Below, one piece after another: positions 1 through 6,694 of a stretch of DNA of 10,816 nucleotides. The notes beneath the pieces are model-generated. The model was not told where the DNA came from. It did no database searches and saw nothing but the letters and a program-made list of their open reading frames with translations. The translations under genes were made by a program, and so were the position numbers. Numbering within the stretch: the stretch's first letter is position 1; every line of letters starts with the position of its first letter. Source of the DNA: an uncultured Odoribacter sp. (lineage in GTDB: Bacteria; Bacteroidota; Bacteroidia; Bacteroidales; Marinifilaceae); the NCBI GenBank assembly GCA_905193145.1, contig CAJJNP010000112.1, forward strand, positions 1 to 10,816, given 5' to 3'.

Positions 1-2
1 AT

Positions 3-758
3 GGATTTTCATTTTGTGTACACGACCCCAACAATAGATTGCTAGTATTTTACCATCAACCTTTAGAGTGTCATTTAAATGAAACTACTATTGCTAAAGC
101 AACCCAGTTCATCACAAATGATACCATACTAAATTTAAAATACAAAAAAGTATTTGTACTTTCGTGTCAAAGGAACAAAATGCTTCTTCCGGCTCATGCA
201 TTTAATAAAAATACTCTTGCAGAAATGTTTCGTCTATGTTTTGAACTCCACGAAAGTGATACTCTTATTTATCGGAAAATTGAAGCAATCAATAGCTATT
301 TAATAGAAGCACAACCACGAAGTTTTATTGATTTTCTAACATCTCGCTACCAACCAATATCTATCATTGATAGTGCCTATCCCTTTATCATTTACTCCCT
401 ATCAAACATGCTGTTCAATTCGCACTATCTTTTTATAGATATCCATGAACAATATTTTGATATTCTACTTACCAAGAGTAATGATATATTATTATTCAAC
501 TCTTATTCATATGGCTCTGTTAACGACATCATTTATTATTCCTTAAATTGTTTACAACAAACCCAAATAAATCCAGACGATTTACAAACTTCCATTTCAG
601 GAAACCTGGTAAACGATCCGATGTTCATAGAAACAATCAATAAATACATTTCAAATATTGCTGTTCTAAACTATGCTCCTTTATCTCAATTAGTAAAAAA
701 CGACCAATTGAACAACTCTACGTTTATCCACTTATTAAACATACACAAATGCGAATAA
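3..758 (+). CDS. DUF3822 family protein, 5' end outside the window
   Basis: The frame is open to the left edge: before the first possible start (TTG at 39) it reads GFSFCVHDPNNR, which suits an internal beta-strand of this family, so the true start lies outside the window. About 251 residues are visible, ending HKCE. Length, position directly before rsmD and general character match the Bacteroidetes family DUF3822, whose molecular function is unknown. From memory, a Bacteroides member was solved structurally with an actin-like ATPase fold; I cannot verify that here. No signal peptide or membrane segment is visible in this part, so it is probably cytosolic. Its stop overlaps the rsmD start by 10 bp, which implies co-transcription and probably translational coupling with the rRNA methylase. 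Family assignment is fairly sure from context and sequence; function is unassigned. Confidence 0.75.
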   Translation, partial: GFSFCVHDPNNRLLVFYHQPLECHLNETTIAKATQFITNDTILNLKYKKVFVLSCQRNKMLLPAHAFNKNTLAEMFRLCFELHESDTLIYRKIEAINSYLIEAQPRSFIDFLTSRYQPISIIDSAYPFIIYSLSNMLFNSHYLFIDIHEQYFDILLTKSNDILLFNSYSYGSVNDIIYYSLNCLQQTQINPDDLQTSISGNLVNDPMFIETINKYISNIAVLNYAPLSQLVKNDQLNNSTFIHLLNIHKCE

Positions 759-1282
759 TCAGCGGTTCACATAAAGGAAGACAAATCTTTCCAGACAAAA
801 GTTTCAGTGCCCGGCCAACAACAGATTTTGCCAAAGAAAATATCTTCAATGTACTTACAAATTATATTGAAATTGAAGGTATACATACTTTAGATCTTTT
901 CTCTGGCACGGGAAGCATAAGTTATGAATTTGCCTCAAGAGGTGCTACAGAAATCATTTCCATAGAACAAAACTATAAACACTATGCATTTATCAAACGA
1001 ATGGCAAAAGAGCTAAAATTCGACAAAATGAAAGTGTATAAAGCGGATGTATTTCTTGCCTGCAAAAAATTACAAGGACATAAATTTGATGTCATATTTG
1101 CAGATCCACCATATAACCTAGATAAAATTCAAGAAATACCAACAGCTATCTTTGAAAACGATTTATTAGCAAACAGTGGGATTCTTATAATTGAACATCC
1201 TGCAAGCGTAGACTTTTCCAAGCATCCACGCTTCACGGAACATCGTCAATATGGAAGTGTAAATTTCACACTCTTCAAATAA
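749..1282 (+). CDS. rsmD: 16S rRNA (guanine(966)-N(2))-methyltransferase RsmD
   Basis: A cytosolic SAM-dependent methyltransferase of 177 residues, close to the usual family length. It opens MRIISGSHKGR and then has the RPTTD segment (residues 22-26) typical of RsmD. SAM-binding motif I is LDLFSGTGS (about 48-56), an acidic residue of motif II lies in SIEQN (about 71-75), and the catalytic DPPY motif of N2-guanine methylases is at 119-122. In characterised bacteria RsmD methylates G966 of 16S rRNA in the assembled small subunit. The ATG at 749 lies inside the end of the DUF3822 gene (10-bp overlap), so it is probably translated by coupling and has no promoter of its own. It converges with gcvP; the nearest downstream hairpin is at 1380-1408. 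Confidence 0.93.
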   Translation: MRIISGSHKGRQIFPDKSFSARPTTDFAKENIFNVLTNYIEIEGIHTLDLFSGTGSISYEFASRGATEIISIEQNYKHYAFIKRMAKELKFDKMKVYKADVFLACKKLQGHKFDVIFADPPYNLDKIQEIPTAIFENDLLANSGILIIEHPASVDFSKHPRFTEHRQYGSVNFTLFK

Positions 1283-1379
1283 CACCTGCGAAATCAATTA
1301 AAGTATCCATATCGCCATTAATTGATTCACATGGTAATGATGATACTTTATATTCTTCACCGAATTTTAAAGATATAAA

Positions 1380-1408
1380 AAATCCGTAAGGCAACACCTT
1401 ACGGATTT
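1380..1408 (-). terminator. Intrinsic terminator of gcvP, possibly bidirectional
   Basis: A perfect 12-bp stem (AAATCCGTAAGG at 1380-1391 with CCTTACGGATTT at 1397-1408) has a 5-nt loop. On the minus strand it begins 20 nt after the gcvP stop and runs into a T-rich tail (TTTTTTATATC), the classic Rho-independent arrangement. On the plus strand the tail (ATATTTC) is weaker, and the hairpin is about 97 nt beyond the rsmD stop, so it could also end rsmD transcripts but less efficiently. Confidence 0.85.
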
Positions 1409-1427
1409 ATATTTCAAATAGAAAATC

Positions 1428-4292
1428 CTATTCATACAAAGGATCGCAAGTACACATCAGATTACGGTCTCCATAACCATCATCCACTCGTCCTACTTGA
1501 GGCCAAAATTTATTCTCAGCAACCCATGCCAATGGATAAGCGGCCTTGCTACGCGGATAAGAATGAGTCCATTCATCTGCCGTCAATACTTTATGTGTAT
1601 GAGGAGCATTCTTCAACACATTATCAACTTTATCAGCCTTACCCTCTGCAACTTCCACCATCTCTTCGCGTATAGTCTTCAAGGCCTCAATAAAGCGATC
1701 AAGTTCTTCTTTTGGCTCACTCTCTGTCGGTTCAACCATTAGCGTTCCATGTACGGGGAATGATAAAGTTGGAGCATGGAAACCAAAGTCCATCAAACGT
1801 TTTGCAATATCCAATTCAGAAATTCCATATTCTTTATTAAAAGAATTACAATCCCAAATCATCTCATGTCCTACTCGTCCCTGCTTGCCTTTAAAAAGAA
1901 TCTTGAAGCCCAATTTTTCAAATGACGAAGCCAAATAATTAGCATTCAATATAGCCATTTCTGTCACTTTCTTCAAACCTTCACCACCCAACATCAACAA
2001 ATAACCATAAGTTACAGGCAACATTCCAACAGAACCATAAGGAGCTGCAGACACTGCATGTATTCCATGTTCACCTCCAGTTTTAACAACCGAATGGTTC
2101 GGTAAGAACTCTACCAAATGCTTGGCTACACAAATCGGACCCACACCGGGACCTCCCCCACCGTGAGGCATTGCAAAAGTCTTATGCAAATTCAAGTGAC
2201 AAGCATCTGCTCCAATCGTTCCTGGGCTAGTCAAACCACACTGTCCATTCATGTTAGCCCCATCCATAAATACCTGACCACCATTCTCATGAACAATTGT
2301 TATTAATTCTTTGATAGATTCTTCAAAAATGCCATGAGTCGAAGGATAGGTAATCATAGCACCAAAAAGATTATCCTTATTAGCTTCAGCCTTAGCACGA
2401 AAATCTGCAACATCAATATTTCCTTCCGGGTCTGTAGCTGTTACAATTATCTGCAAGCCTGCCATCGAGCTAGAAGCTGGATTCGTTCCATGTGCAGAAG
2501 CTGGAATTAACATTACTTTTCTATGACCTTCACCACGAGAAATATGATATTGACGCAACACCATTAAAGCGGTATATTCACCGGCAGCACCCGAATTAGG
2601 CATCAGACTGCAACCAGCAAATCCTGTCACTTTCTCCAACATATGCTCTGTTTCACGAATCATTTGCTGGAATCCTTCAGCTTGGTCCATCGGTACAAAC
2701 GGATGCATTCCTCCAAATTCTGGCCATGTGATAGGCAACATTTCAACAGCAGCATTTAATTTCATTGTACATGACCCTAAAGAAATCATAGAAGTAGCTA
2801 AAGAAATATCTCTACGTTCCAGATTCTTCATATAGCGCATCATTGCTGTTTCTGAATGATAAATATTAAACACAGGCTGTTGCATATATTCATCATCACG
2901 CAACATCTCCGGATCAAGTACTGTACAATCATCCAGGAAAGTCACTTTTTCTGCTTTCTTACCGGCAGCTTCAGCAAAAATACCAACAATAACATTCAAC
3001 TCATCTTCATTGATTCGCTCATCTGTTGACAATCCGACACAGCCACATTCACAATAGTACAAATTAATATGACGCTCCAAAGCCACTTCACGAATCATGT
3101 CAACAGTTACCCCCGCAGGCAATGCAAAACGAATTGTATCAAAGAATTTATCTTTCTTCAGCGTATATCCATATTTACAGATCTCTTCTGCCAAAATAAC
3201 AGCAGCCGAATGAATATGACGCGCAATTCGTTGCAAACCCTCACGTCCGTGATAAGCTGCATAGAAACCAGCCATCGTTGCATTCAAAGCCTTTGCAGTA
3301 CAGATATTAGATGAAGCCTTTTCACGCTTAATATGCTGCTCACGGGTCTGTAGAGCCAAACGCAAAGCTTTGTTTCCTTGAGCATCCACTGTCACTCCAA
3401 TGATGCGCCCCGGAATATTACGTTTATACACCTCTTTAGTGGCCATATATGCAGCATGAGGACCTCCATAAGACATCGGTATACCAAAACGCTGAGAAGA
3501 TCCGACAACAACATCAGCCCCCCATTCTCCCGGAGGTGTCAATAAAACAAGACTCATCAAATCAGCAGCAACTGTCAATAATGCACCATTTGCATGCAAA
3601 CGATCTGCCAATGCTTTATAATTACGAATCTCACCATTAGAAGCCGGATACTGCACTACAGCTCCGAATATATCAGCAGTAAATTCAAAATCATCATAAT
3701 CTCCAAACACCAACTCAATTCCCTGTGGAGCAGAACGTGTAATCAATACATCTTTTGTCTGAGAGAAAACATGATTATCAACAAACAACTTATTGGCACC
3801 GGCTTTTTTCATCTCTTTACCACGCAAGCCATACATCATAGTCATAGCTTCAGCAGTAGCAGTCGCCTCATCCAACAACGAGCAGTTCGTTATTTCCATA
3901 CCTGTCAGCTCCAGAATCATAGTCTGATAATTCAATAGAGCCTCCAGACGTCCCTGTGACACCTCTGCCTGATAAGGTGTATAAGAAGTATACCATGCAG
4001 GATTCTCCAAAATATTTCGGATAATAACTGCCGGAGATATTGTATCATAATATCCCTGTCCTATAAATGTACGGTATAATTTGTTTTTGCCGGCAAGCGC
4101 TTTAATACGAGCCAAAAATTCATCTTCCGACAACGGAGCCGGTAAGTCTAAAATTTCTTTTAAGCGAATAGATTCCGGAACAGTTTGTCCGATTAATTCA
4201 TCCACAGATTTCACGCCTATCACCTTCAACATCTCCTCAACATCCTCGGGACGCGGTCCAATGTGTCTTTCTAAAAATTGTTCTTTAGCCAT
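1428..4292 (-). CDS. gcvP: Glycine dehydrogenase (aminomethyl-transferring), P-protein of the glycine cleavage system
   Basis: A full-length single-chain P-protein of 954 residues, not split into GcvPA/GcvPB. It decarboxylates glycine with PLP and passes the aminomethyl group to lipoylated H-protein. The N-terminal half begins with ERHIGPRPEDVEEML and carries the conserved YTPYQAEVSQGRLEALLN stretch. The C-terminal half holds the PLP-binding site HLNLHKTF, with the Schiff-base lysine at Lys704, followed by the glycine-rich PHGGGGPGVGP loop. The conserved end NKFWPQVGRVDD...DRNLMCTCDP is intact. The ATG at 4292 gives the canonical MAKEQFLERHIG start. It has no gcvT or gcvH neighbours, so the complex must be completed from other loci. 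It lies 125 bp downstream of the porin gene on the same strand, with a possible own promoter in the gap. An unusual Cys-x-Cys-x-Cys occurs at residues 414-418. Confidence 0.97.
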   Translation of the reverse strand: MAKEQFLERHIGPRPEDVEEMLKVIGVKSVDELIGQTVPESIRLKEILDLPAPLSEDEFLARIKALAGKNKLYRTFIGQGYYDTISPAVIIRNILENPAWYTSYTPYQAEVSQGRLEALLNYQTMILELTGMEITNCSLLDEATATAEAMTMMYGLRGKEMKKAGANKLFVDNHVFSQTKDVLITRSAPQGIELVFGDYDDFEFTADIFGAVVQYPASNGEIRNYKALADRLHANGALLTVAADLMSLVLLTPPGEWGADVVVGSSQRFGIPMSYGGPHAAYMATKEVYKRNIPGRIIGVTVDAQGNKALRLALQTREQHIKREKASSNICTAKALNATMAGFYAAYHGREGLQRIARHIHSAAVILAEEICKYGYTLKKDKFFDTIRFALPAGVTVDMIREVALERHINLYYCECGCVGLSTDERINEDELNVIVGIFAEAAGKKAEKVTFLDDCTVLDPEMLRDDEYMQQPVFNIYHSETAMMRYMKNLERRDISLATSMISLGSCTMKLNAAVEMLPITWPEFGGMHPFVPMDQAEGFQQMIRETEHMLEKVTGFAGCSLMPNSGAAGEYTALMVLRQYHISRGEGHRKVMLIPASAHGTNPASSSMAGLQIIVTATDPEGNIDVADFRAKAEANKDNLFGAMITYPSTHGIFEESIKELITIVHENGGQVFMDGANMNGQCGLTSPGTIGADACHLNLHKTFAMPHGGGGPGVGPICVAKHLVEFLPNHSVVKTGGEHGIHAVSAAPYGSVGMLPVTYGYLLMLGGEGLKKVTEMAILNANYLASSFEKLGFKILFKGKQGRVGHEMIWDCNSFNKEYGISELDIAKRLMDFGFHAPTLSFPVHGTLMVEPTESEPKEELDRFIEALKTIREEMVEVAEGKADKVDNVLKNAPHTHKVLTADEWTHSYPRSKAAYPLAWVAENKFWPQVGRVDDGYGDRNLMCTCDPLYE

Positions 4293-4347
4293 GGTTTAGT
4301 TAATATTAATATTATAGATTGTAATCGTTTTCGACCATAAAGGCGTG

Positions 4348-4379
4348 TAAAATTAAAGTTTTTCCCGATGTAACGAAAA
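4348..4379 (-). promoter_or_regulatory. Candidate Bacteroides-type promoter for gcvP
   Basis: On the minus strand, TAATTTTA (4355 to 4348) matches seven of eight positions of the -7 consensus TAnnTTTG if the two free bases are counted. It lies 20 nt downstream of TTTT (4379 to 4376), which is three of four for the -33 TTTG. It would give a leader of about 50 nt. In such AT-rich DNA this is weak evidence. I see no convincing terminator for the upstream porin gene in the same 125-bp gap, so read-through is also possible. Confidence 0.27.
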
Positions 4380-4417
4380 TCTTTCAGTCAAATATTTCTT
4401 ACAACCCGGCAGTTTAT

Positions 4418-5803
4418 TTAAAATCGATAGGCTACACCCAACGAAGCTGTAAAAGCATTAGAAGAATATTTTCCTTCAAATGTTTCATCTACATTGGTAA
4501 TCATATTTTTCAAACGATATGAGCCATTACGGTCTATACCATGGATGTACAAAAATGCCAAATCAATCTGTAAACGCTTCAAAGGAGCAAAACTCAATCC
4601 AAGAGAAGTTCCCAATTTATTCATGCCGGGAGTTTCCGGATTATAATTATCGCTACGAATCGGAGACTGATCAAAATATATTCCGGCACGAATATCCAAA
4701 CGTTCAGTGGTTTTATATTGGGCGCCAATACGTGCTATTACCGTATTTTTATAATTCTTTTCTGCCTTAATTGTATACCCGTTCAAAACATTCGGAGTAA
4801 ACACAACATTCAATGAATCATAGGCATGCCAACCCACATATTGTAAATCAAAAGCTACATCCCAACGCTCTGTTGGATGATACGACACCCCAAAAGACAG
4901 ATTCGAAGGCAATGGCAATTCTGCTTTAAAGGTTCCTTCATTCAAAGGCGGGATTGTCACTTTACCTCCAGTCACCTTAGATAATACTCCAAATAATTGT
5001 TCCACTTGTAAACTGGCATAATCAACCATAGCTTCCCCCTCTTCAACCTTCATTAATAACTTTGAACGATAAGAAAGTCCTAAAGTCACCTTATCGCATA
5101 CATCATACATAACTCCGACATTGAAACCGGCACGTACTTTTGTTTTACCATCCAATGTTGCAGATACCGGTACAGAACCATTTAGTTTGGAAATCATCCC
5201 TGTCACCATTTGCTTATCTTTATTCGGCAAAGTAGGTAACTTTCCTACCATTCCTCCCAACAGTTGAAATTCATCAGCACTCATCATTGCTCGAGACAAC
5301 TGCACCTGACCAATCGCCAGATTCAATCCGGCACCAATACTCAAACGGTCGGTAATTTTATAAGCAAACGTAGGCTGTATAACATAGGATTTCAGTGCAA
5401 TATCTTGAATCAGGTTTGCCCCTTTCCAATTTTTACCCCAATCCAACGAACTTCCGTATGGAGTTGTAAAAGAGATACCGGCAGAAAAATTATCATAAAT
5501 CTTAAAACCTGCATAAACATATAATGGAGTACTGACAGAATTGTTTGTCTCTGCTACATAATCTCCATTTTTATACTTTACATTTGAATTAATAAAAGAA
5601 ACGCCGGCAGAAAAATCAAACGTACTCTTCAAAAATGCCAGTCCGGCCGGATTAAAATGCATACTCTCCGCACCTAATTTCATACCGGTTCCTACATGAC
5701 CCATACCAGTCTGCTTCGTACTCAACACATTCACTTGAAACCCTTCGGCAAATACAGAACCGAAGCCCACACATGCCGCCAACAACAAAATAATTTTCTT
5801 CAT
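4418..5803 (-). CDS. OmpP1/FadL family outer-membrane transporter
   Basis: A 461-residue outer-membrane beta-barrel of the OmpP1/FadL/TodX family, which moves hydrophobic compounds such as long-chain fatty acids across the outer membrane. Residues 1-19 are a signal peptide (MKKIILLLAACVGFGSVFA) with a likely cleavage before EGFQV. The mature N-terminus resembles the FadL hatch region, and the family hallmark NPAGL is at 51-55. Many alternating amphipathic strands follow, and the protein ends in a C-terminal Phe (GVAYRF), the signal for BAM-dependent insertion. Substrate cannot be read from the sequence; fatty acids are the family default. The Bacteroidetes members are divergent from E. coli FadL, so I give no gene symbol. 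It is divergent from the S4-domain gene, with a -7-like box and a small inverted repeat in its leader, and lies upstream of gcvP on the same strand. Confidence 0.92.
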   Translation of the reverse strand: MKKIILLLAACVGFGSVFAEGFQVNVLSTKQTGMGHVGTGMKLGAESMHFNPAGLAFLKSTFDFSAGVSFINSNVKYKNGDYVAETNNSVSTPLYVYAGFKIYDNFSAGISFTTPYGSSLDWGKNWKGANLIQDIALKSYVIQPTFAYKITDRLSIGAGLNLAIGQVQLSRAMMSADEFQLLGGMVGKLPTLPNKDKQMVTGMISKLNGSVPVSATLDGKTKVRAGFNVGVMYDVCDKVTLGLSYRSKLLMKVEEGEAMVDYASLQVEQLFGVLSKVTGGKVTIPPLNEGTFKAELPLPSNLSFGVSYHPTERWDVAFDLQYVGWHAYDSLNVVFTPNVLNGYTIKAEKNYKNTVIARIGAQYKTTERLDIRAGIYFDQSPIRSDNYNPETPGMNKLGTSLGLSFAPLKRLQIDLAFLYIHGIDRNGSYRLKNMITNVDETFEGKYSSNAFTASLGVAYRF

Positions 5804-5829
5804 AGGATTTTTTTAATTCGTAATATTTT

Positions 5830-5853
5830 ACCTGTCATCACTTTACAACAGGT
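5830..5853. repeat. Short inverted repeat in the OmpP1/FadL leader
   Basis: ACCTGT (5830-5835) and ACAGGT (5848-5853) form a perfect 6-bp inverted repeat with a 12-nt spacer. It lies between the candidate -7 box and the start codon of the porin gene, about 27 bp before the ATG. It could be an operator half-site pair or a weak mRNA stem. Six-base arms also arise by chance. Confidence 0.3.
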
Positions 5854-5870
5854 TTGTAAATTTAAAGCGG

Positions 5871-5878
5871 CAAAATTA
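5871..5878 (-). promoter_or_regulatory. Candidate -7 box for the OmpP1/FadL gene
   Basis: On the minus strand the bases read TAATTTTG, a perfect match to the Bacteroides -7 element TAnnTTTG. It lies 68 bp before the ATG and would give a leader of roughly 60 nt. No good TTTG is found at the expected -33 spacing, so the call rests on the -7 box alone. Confidence 0.4.
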
Positions 5879-5898
5879 AATACTTCCCCTCCGGATTG

Positions 5899-5929
5899 TT
5901 TCTACTTTGTGGTATGTTCTATATCTTTG
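5899..5929 (+). promoter_or_regulatory. Candidate promoter for the S4-domain gene
   Basis: TATCTTTG at 5922-5929 matches the Bacteroides -7 consensus TAnnTTTG perfectly. TTTC at 5899-5902 (three of four for TTTG) lies 19 nt upstream, within the usual spacing. Transcription would start about 30 nt before the ATG at 5964. It is arranged back to back with the porin promoter. Confidence 0.5.
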
Positions 5930-5963
5930 AAGACATTAATCAAAACATTAAATATCACATAAA

Positions 5964-6170
5964 ATGCTGAATTTCACACTCACTGATGAGTACATCGAAT
6001 TAATTAAATTACTAAAAGTCCTTCAAATTGCAGAGAGTGGCGCAATTGCCAAAACCATGGTAGAAAACGGAGAAGTGATCCGTAACGGAGAAGTTGAAAC
6101 ACGAAAACGTGCAAAAATTCGTAAGGGTGAGACGCTATTCGTCGCAGGAGAAACCATTATTATCTGCTGA
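5964..6170 (+). CDS. Small RNA-binding S4 domain protein (YbcJ-like)
   Basis: This 68-residue protein is almost entirely one S4 domain. The first half carries ELIKLLKVLQIAESGAIAK, where the family has a helix and the signature SG-x-AK, followed by ENGEVIRNGEVETRKRAKIR, the typical basic beta-hairpin (G-E/A-V-x-x-N-G, E-T-R-K-R-x-K-I) that contacts RNA. Length and sequence resemble E. coli YbcJ (about 70 residues), a stand-alone S4 protein proposed to bind structured RNA, possibly ribosomal. No catalytic domain such as a pseudouridine synthase is fused to it. The ATG at 5964 lies in an AT-rich leader without a Shine-Dalgarno sequence, normal for Bacteroides. Its stop codon is part of a hairpin at 6170-6192. 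The precise RNA target is unknown. Confidence 0.88.
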   Translation: MLNFTLTDEYIELIKLLKVLQIAESGAIAKTMVENGEVIRNGEVETRKRAKIRKGETLFVAGETIIIC

Positions 6171-6192
6171 TTGCCGGCATTTTACCGGCAAT
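6170..6192 (+). terminator. Hairpin at the end of the S4-domain gene
   Basis: ATTGCCGG and CCGGCAAT form a perfect 8-bp, GC-rich stem with a 7-nt loop. Its first base is the last base of the S4 gene stop codon. The following CCTCTATTTC is pyrimidine-rich but not a true T-tract, so it is terminator-like, not a textbook terminator. Confidence 0.45.
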
Positions 6193-6205
6193 CCTCTATT
6201 TCTGC

Positions 6206-6231
6206 TTCGGTATTTCCACCTACATACCGAA
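6206..6231 (-). terminator. Hairpin just after the START/AHSA1-like gene
   Basis: TTCGGTAT (6206-6213) and ATACCGAA (6224-6231) form a perfect 8-bp stem with a 10-nt loop. On the minus strand it begins about 10 nt after the stop of the gene ending at 6241. No T-tract follows, so termination is uncertain; a 3'-end stabilising stem is equally possible. Confidence 0.35.
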
Positions 6232-6240
6232 AAGTCCAAT

Positions 6241-6621
6241 TCAATACATTTCAAGCATTCCTTTTATAGCTCCGAGATAATACTCCCGCCACCCTTCAGT
6301 GATTTCCTCAAATACCTCTTCCGGAATGTGGGAATGCTCCAAATTAACAATAGTATAACCTCCCTCCTTTTTCAACTCTATACGCACAATCGATTGCTCT
6401 TCCTGTTCTCCAAAAAACCATTCCTGCACCAATAATCTGTTGATTTTGACATCCAAATTCACCCCGGTGATATCCCCTTCCCACAACGAAAATACATATC
6501 CTTTTTCTGCTTTCATATCTGCCGGATAGCCACTCCACAATTCAATCTGAAAAGGAGTTGTCAAAGCTGCAAAAACCTCTTCTGGATCGGCAGCTATTTT
6601 CAGTGTATAATGAAAATCCAT
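6241..6621 (-). CDS. START-like / AHSA1-type SRPBCC domain protein
   Basis: A 126-residue cytosolic protein that fits the SRPBCC (START-like) helix-grip fold, closest in character to AHSA1-domain proteins common in Bacteroidetes. The N-terminal strand and the phrase DPEEVFAALTTPFQIELWSG match the usual A-x-x-E-V-[FW]-x-A-L-T-x-P-x-x-x-x-x-W opening. Strands with EGDITG and VQEWFFGE follow, and the C-terminal helix is EGWREYYLGAIKGMLEMY, the usual W-x-x-x-L-x-x-[LM]-[KR]-x-x-L pattern. Such domains bind hydrophobic ligands or partner proteins; no ligand can be inferred here. It appears monocistronic: a perfect -7 box lies upstream and the next minus-strand gene ends 73 bp before its start. The ATG at 6621 gives the natural start of the domain. 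Confidence 0.85.
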   Translation of the reverse strand: MDFHYTLKIAADPEEVFAALTTPFQIELWSGYPADMKAEKGYVFSLWEGDITGVNLDVKINRLLVQEWFFGEQEEQSIVRIELKKEGGYTIVNLEHSHIPEEVFEEITEGWREYYLGAIKGMLEMY

Positions 6622-6658
6622 AATTAATTTATTTTCTAAACCCGTTTTATTTTCTGTG

Positions 6659-6666
6659 CAAAGATA
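6659..6666 (-). promoter_or_regulatory. -7 promoter box for the START/AHSA1-like gene
   Basis: The minus strand reads TATCTTTG here, a perfect TAnnTTTG match followed by CAC, as often seen in Bacteroides promoters. The -33 region 19 nt upstream reads GTTT, a poor match. Transcription would begin some 35 nt before the ATG at 6621. Confidence 0.5.
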
Positions 6667-6694
6667 AAAAATCCATTCAATATGAAAACAGTTT

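Noticed and set aside
39..41. TTG as the start of the DUF3822 gene.
   Set aside because: The frame continues open to the window edge with plausible protein sequence, so this is an internal Leu codon.
1275..1409. Both strands of the rsmD-gcvP gap are open and read like protein (minus: ...KFGEEYKVSSLPCESINGD...; plus: ...KSIKVSISPLIDSHGND...).
   Set aside because: There is no suitable start codon, the stretches are only about 35-45 codons, and such lengths arise by chance fairly often at this base composition. It could be a gene remnant but I cannot name a parent.
1497..3938. Several plus-strand open frames of 60-115 codons opposite gcvP.
   Set aside because: They are antisense shadows of a strongly conserved gene, with no family resemblance and no start context.
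4375..4398. Possible hairpin after the OmpP1/FadL gene.
   Set aside because: The arms (GAAAATCTTT and AAATATTTC) pair only imperfectly and no T-tract follows, so I do not call a terminator.
4293..4417. Glycine riboswitch ahead of gcvP.
   Set aside because: I see no pair of glycine-aptamer-like stems or their conserved purine-rich cores in this AT-rich 125-bp gap.
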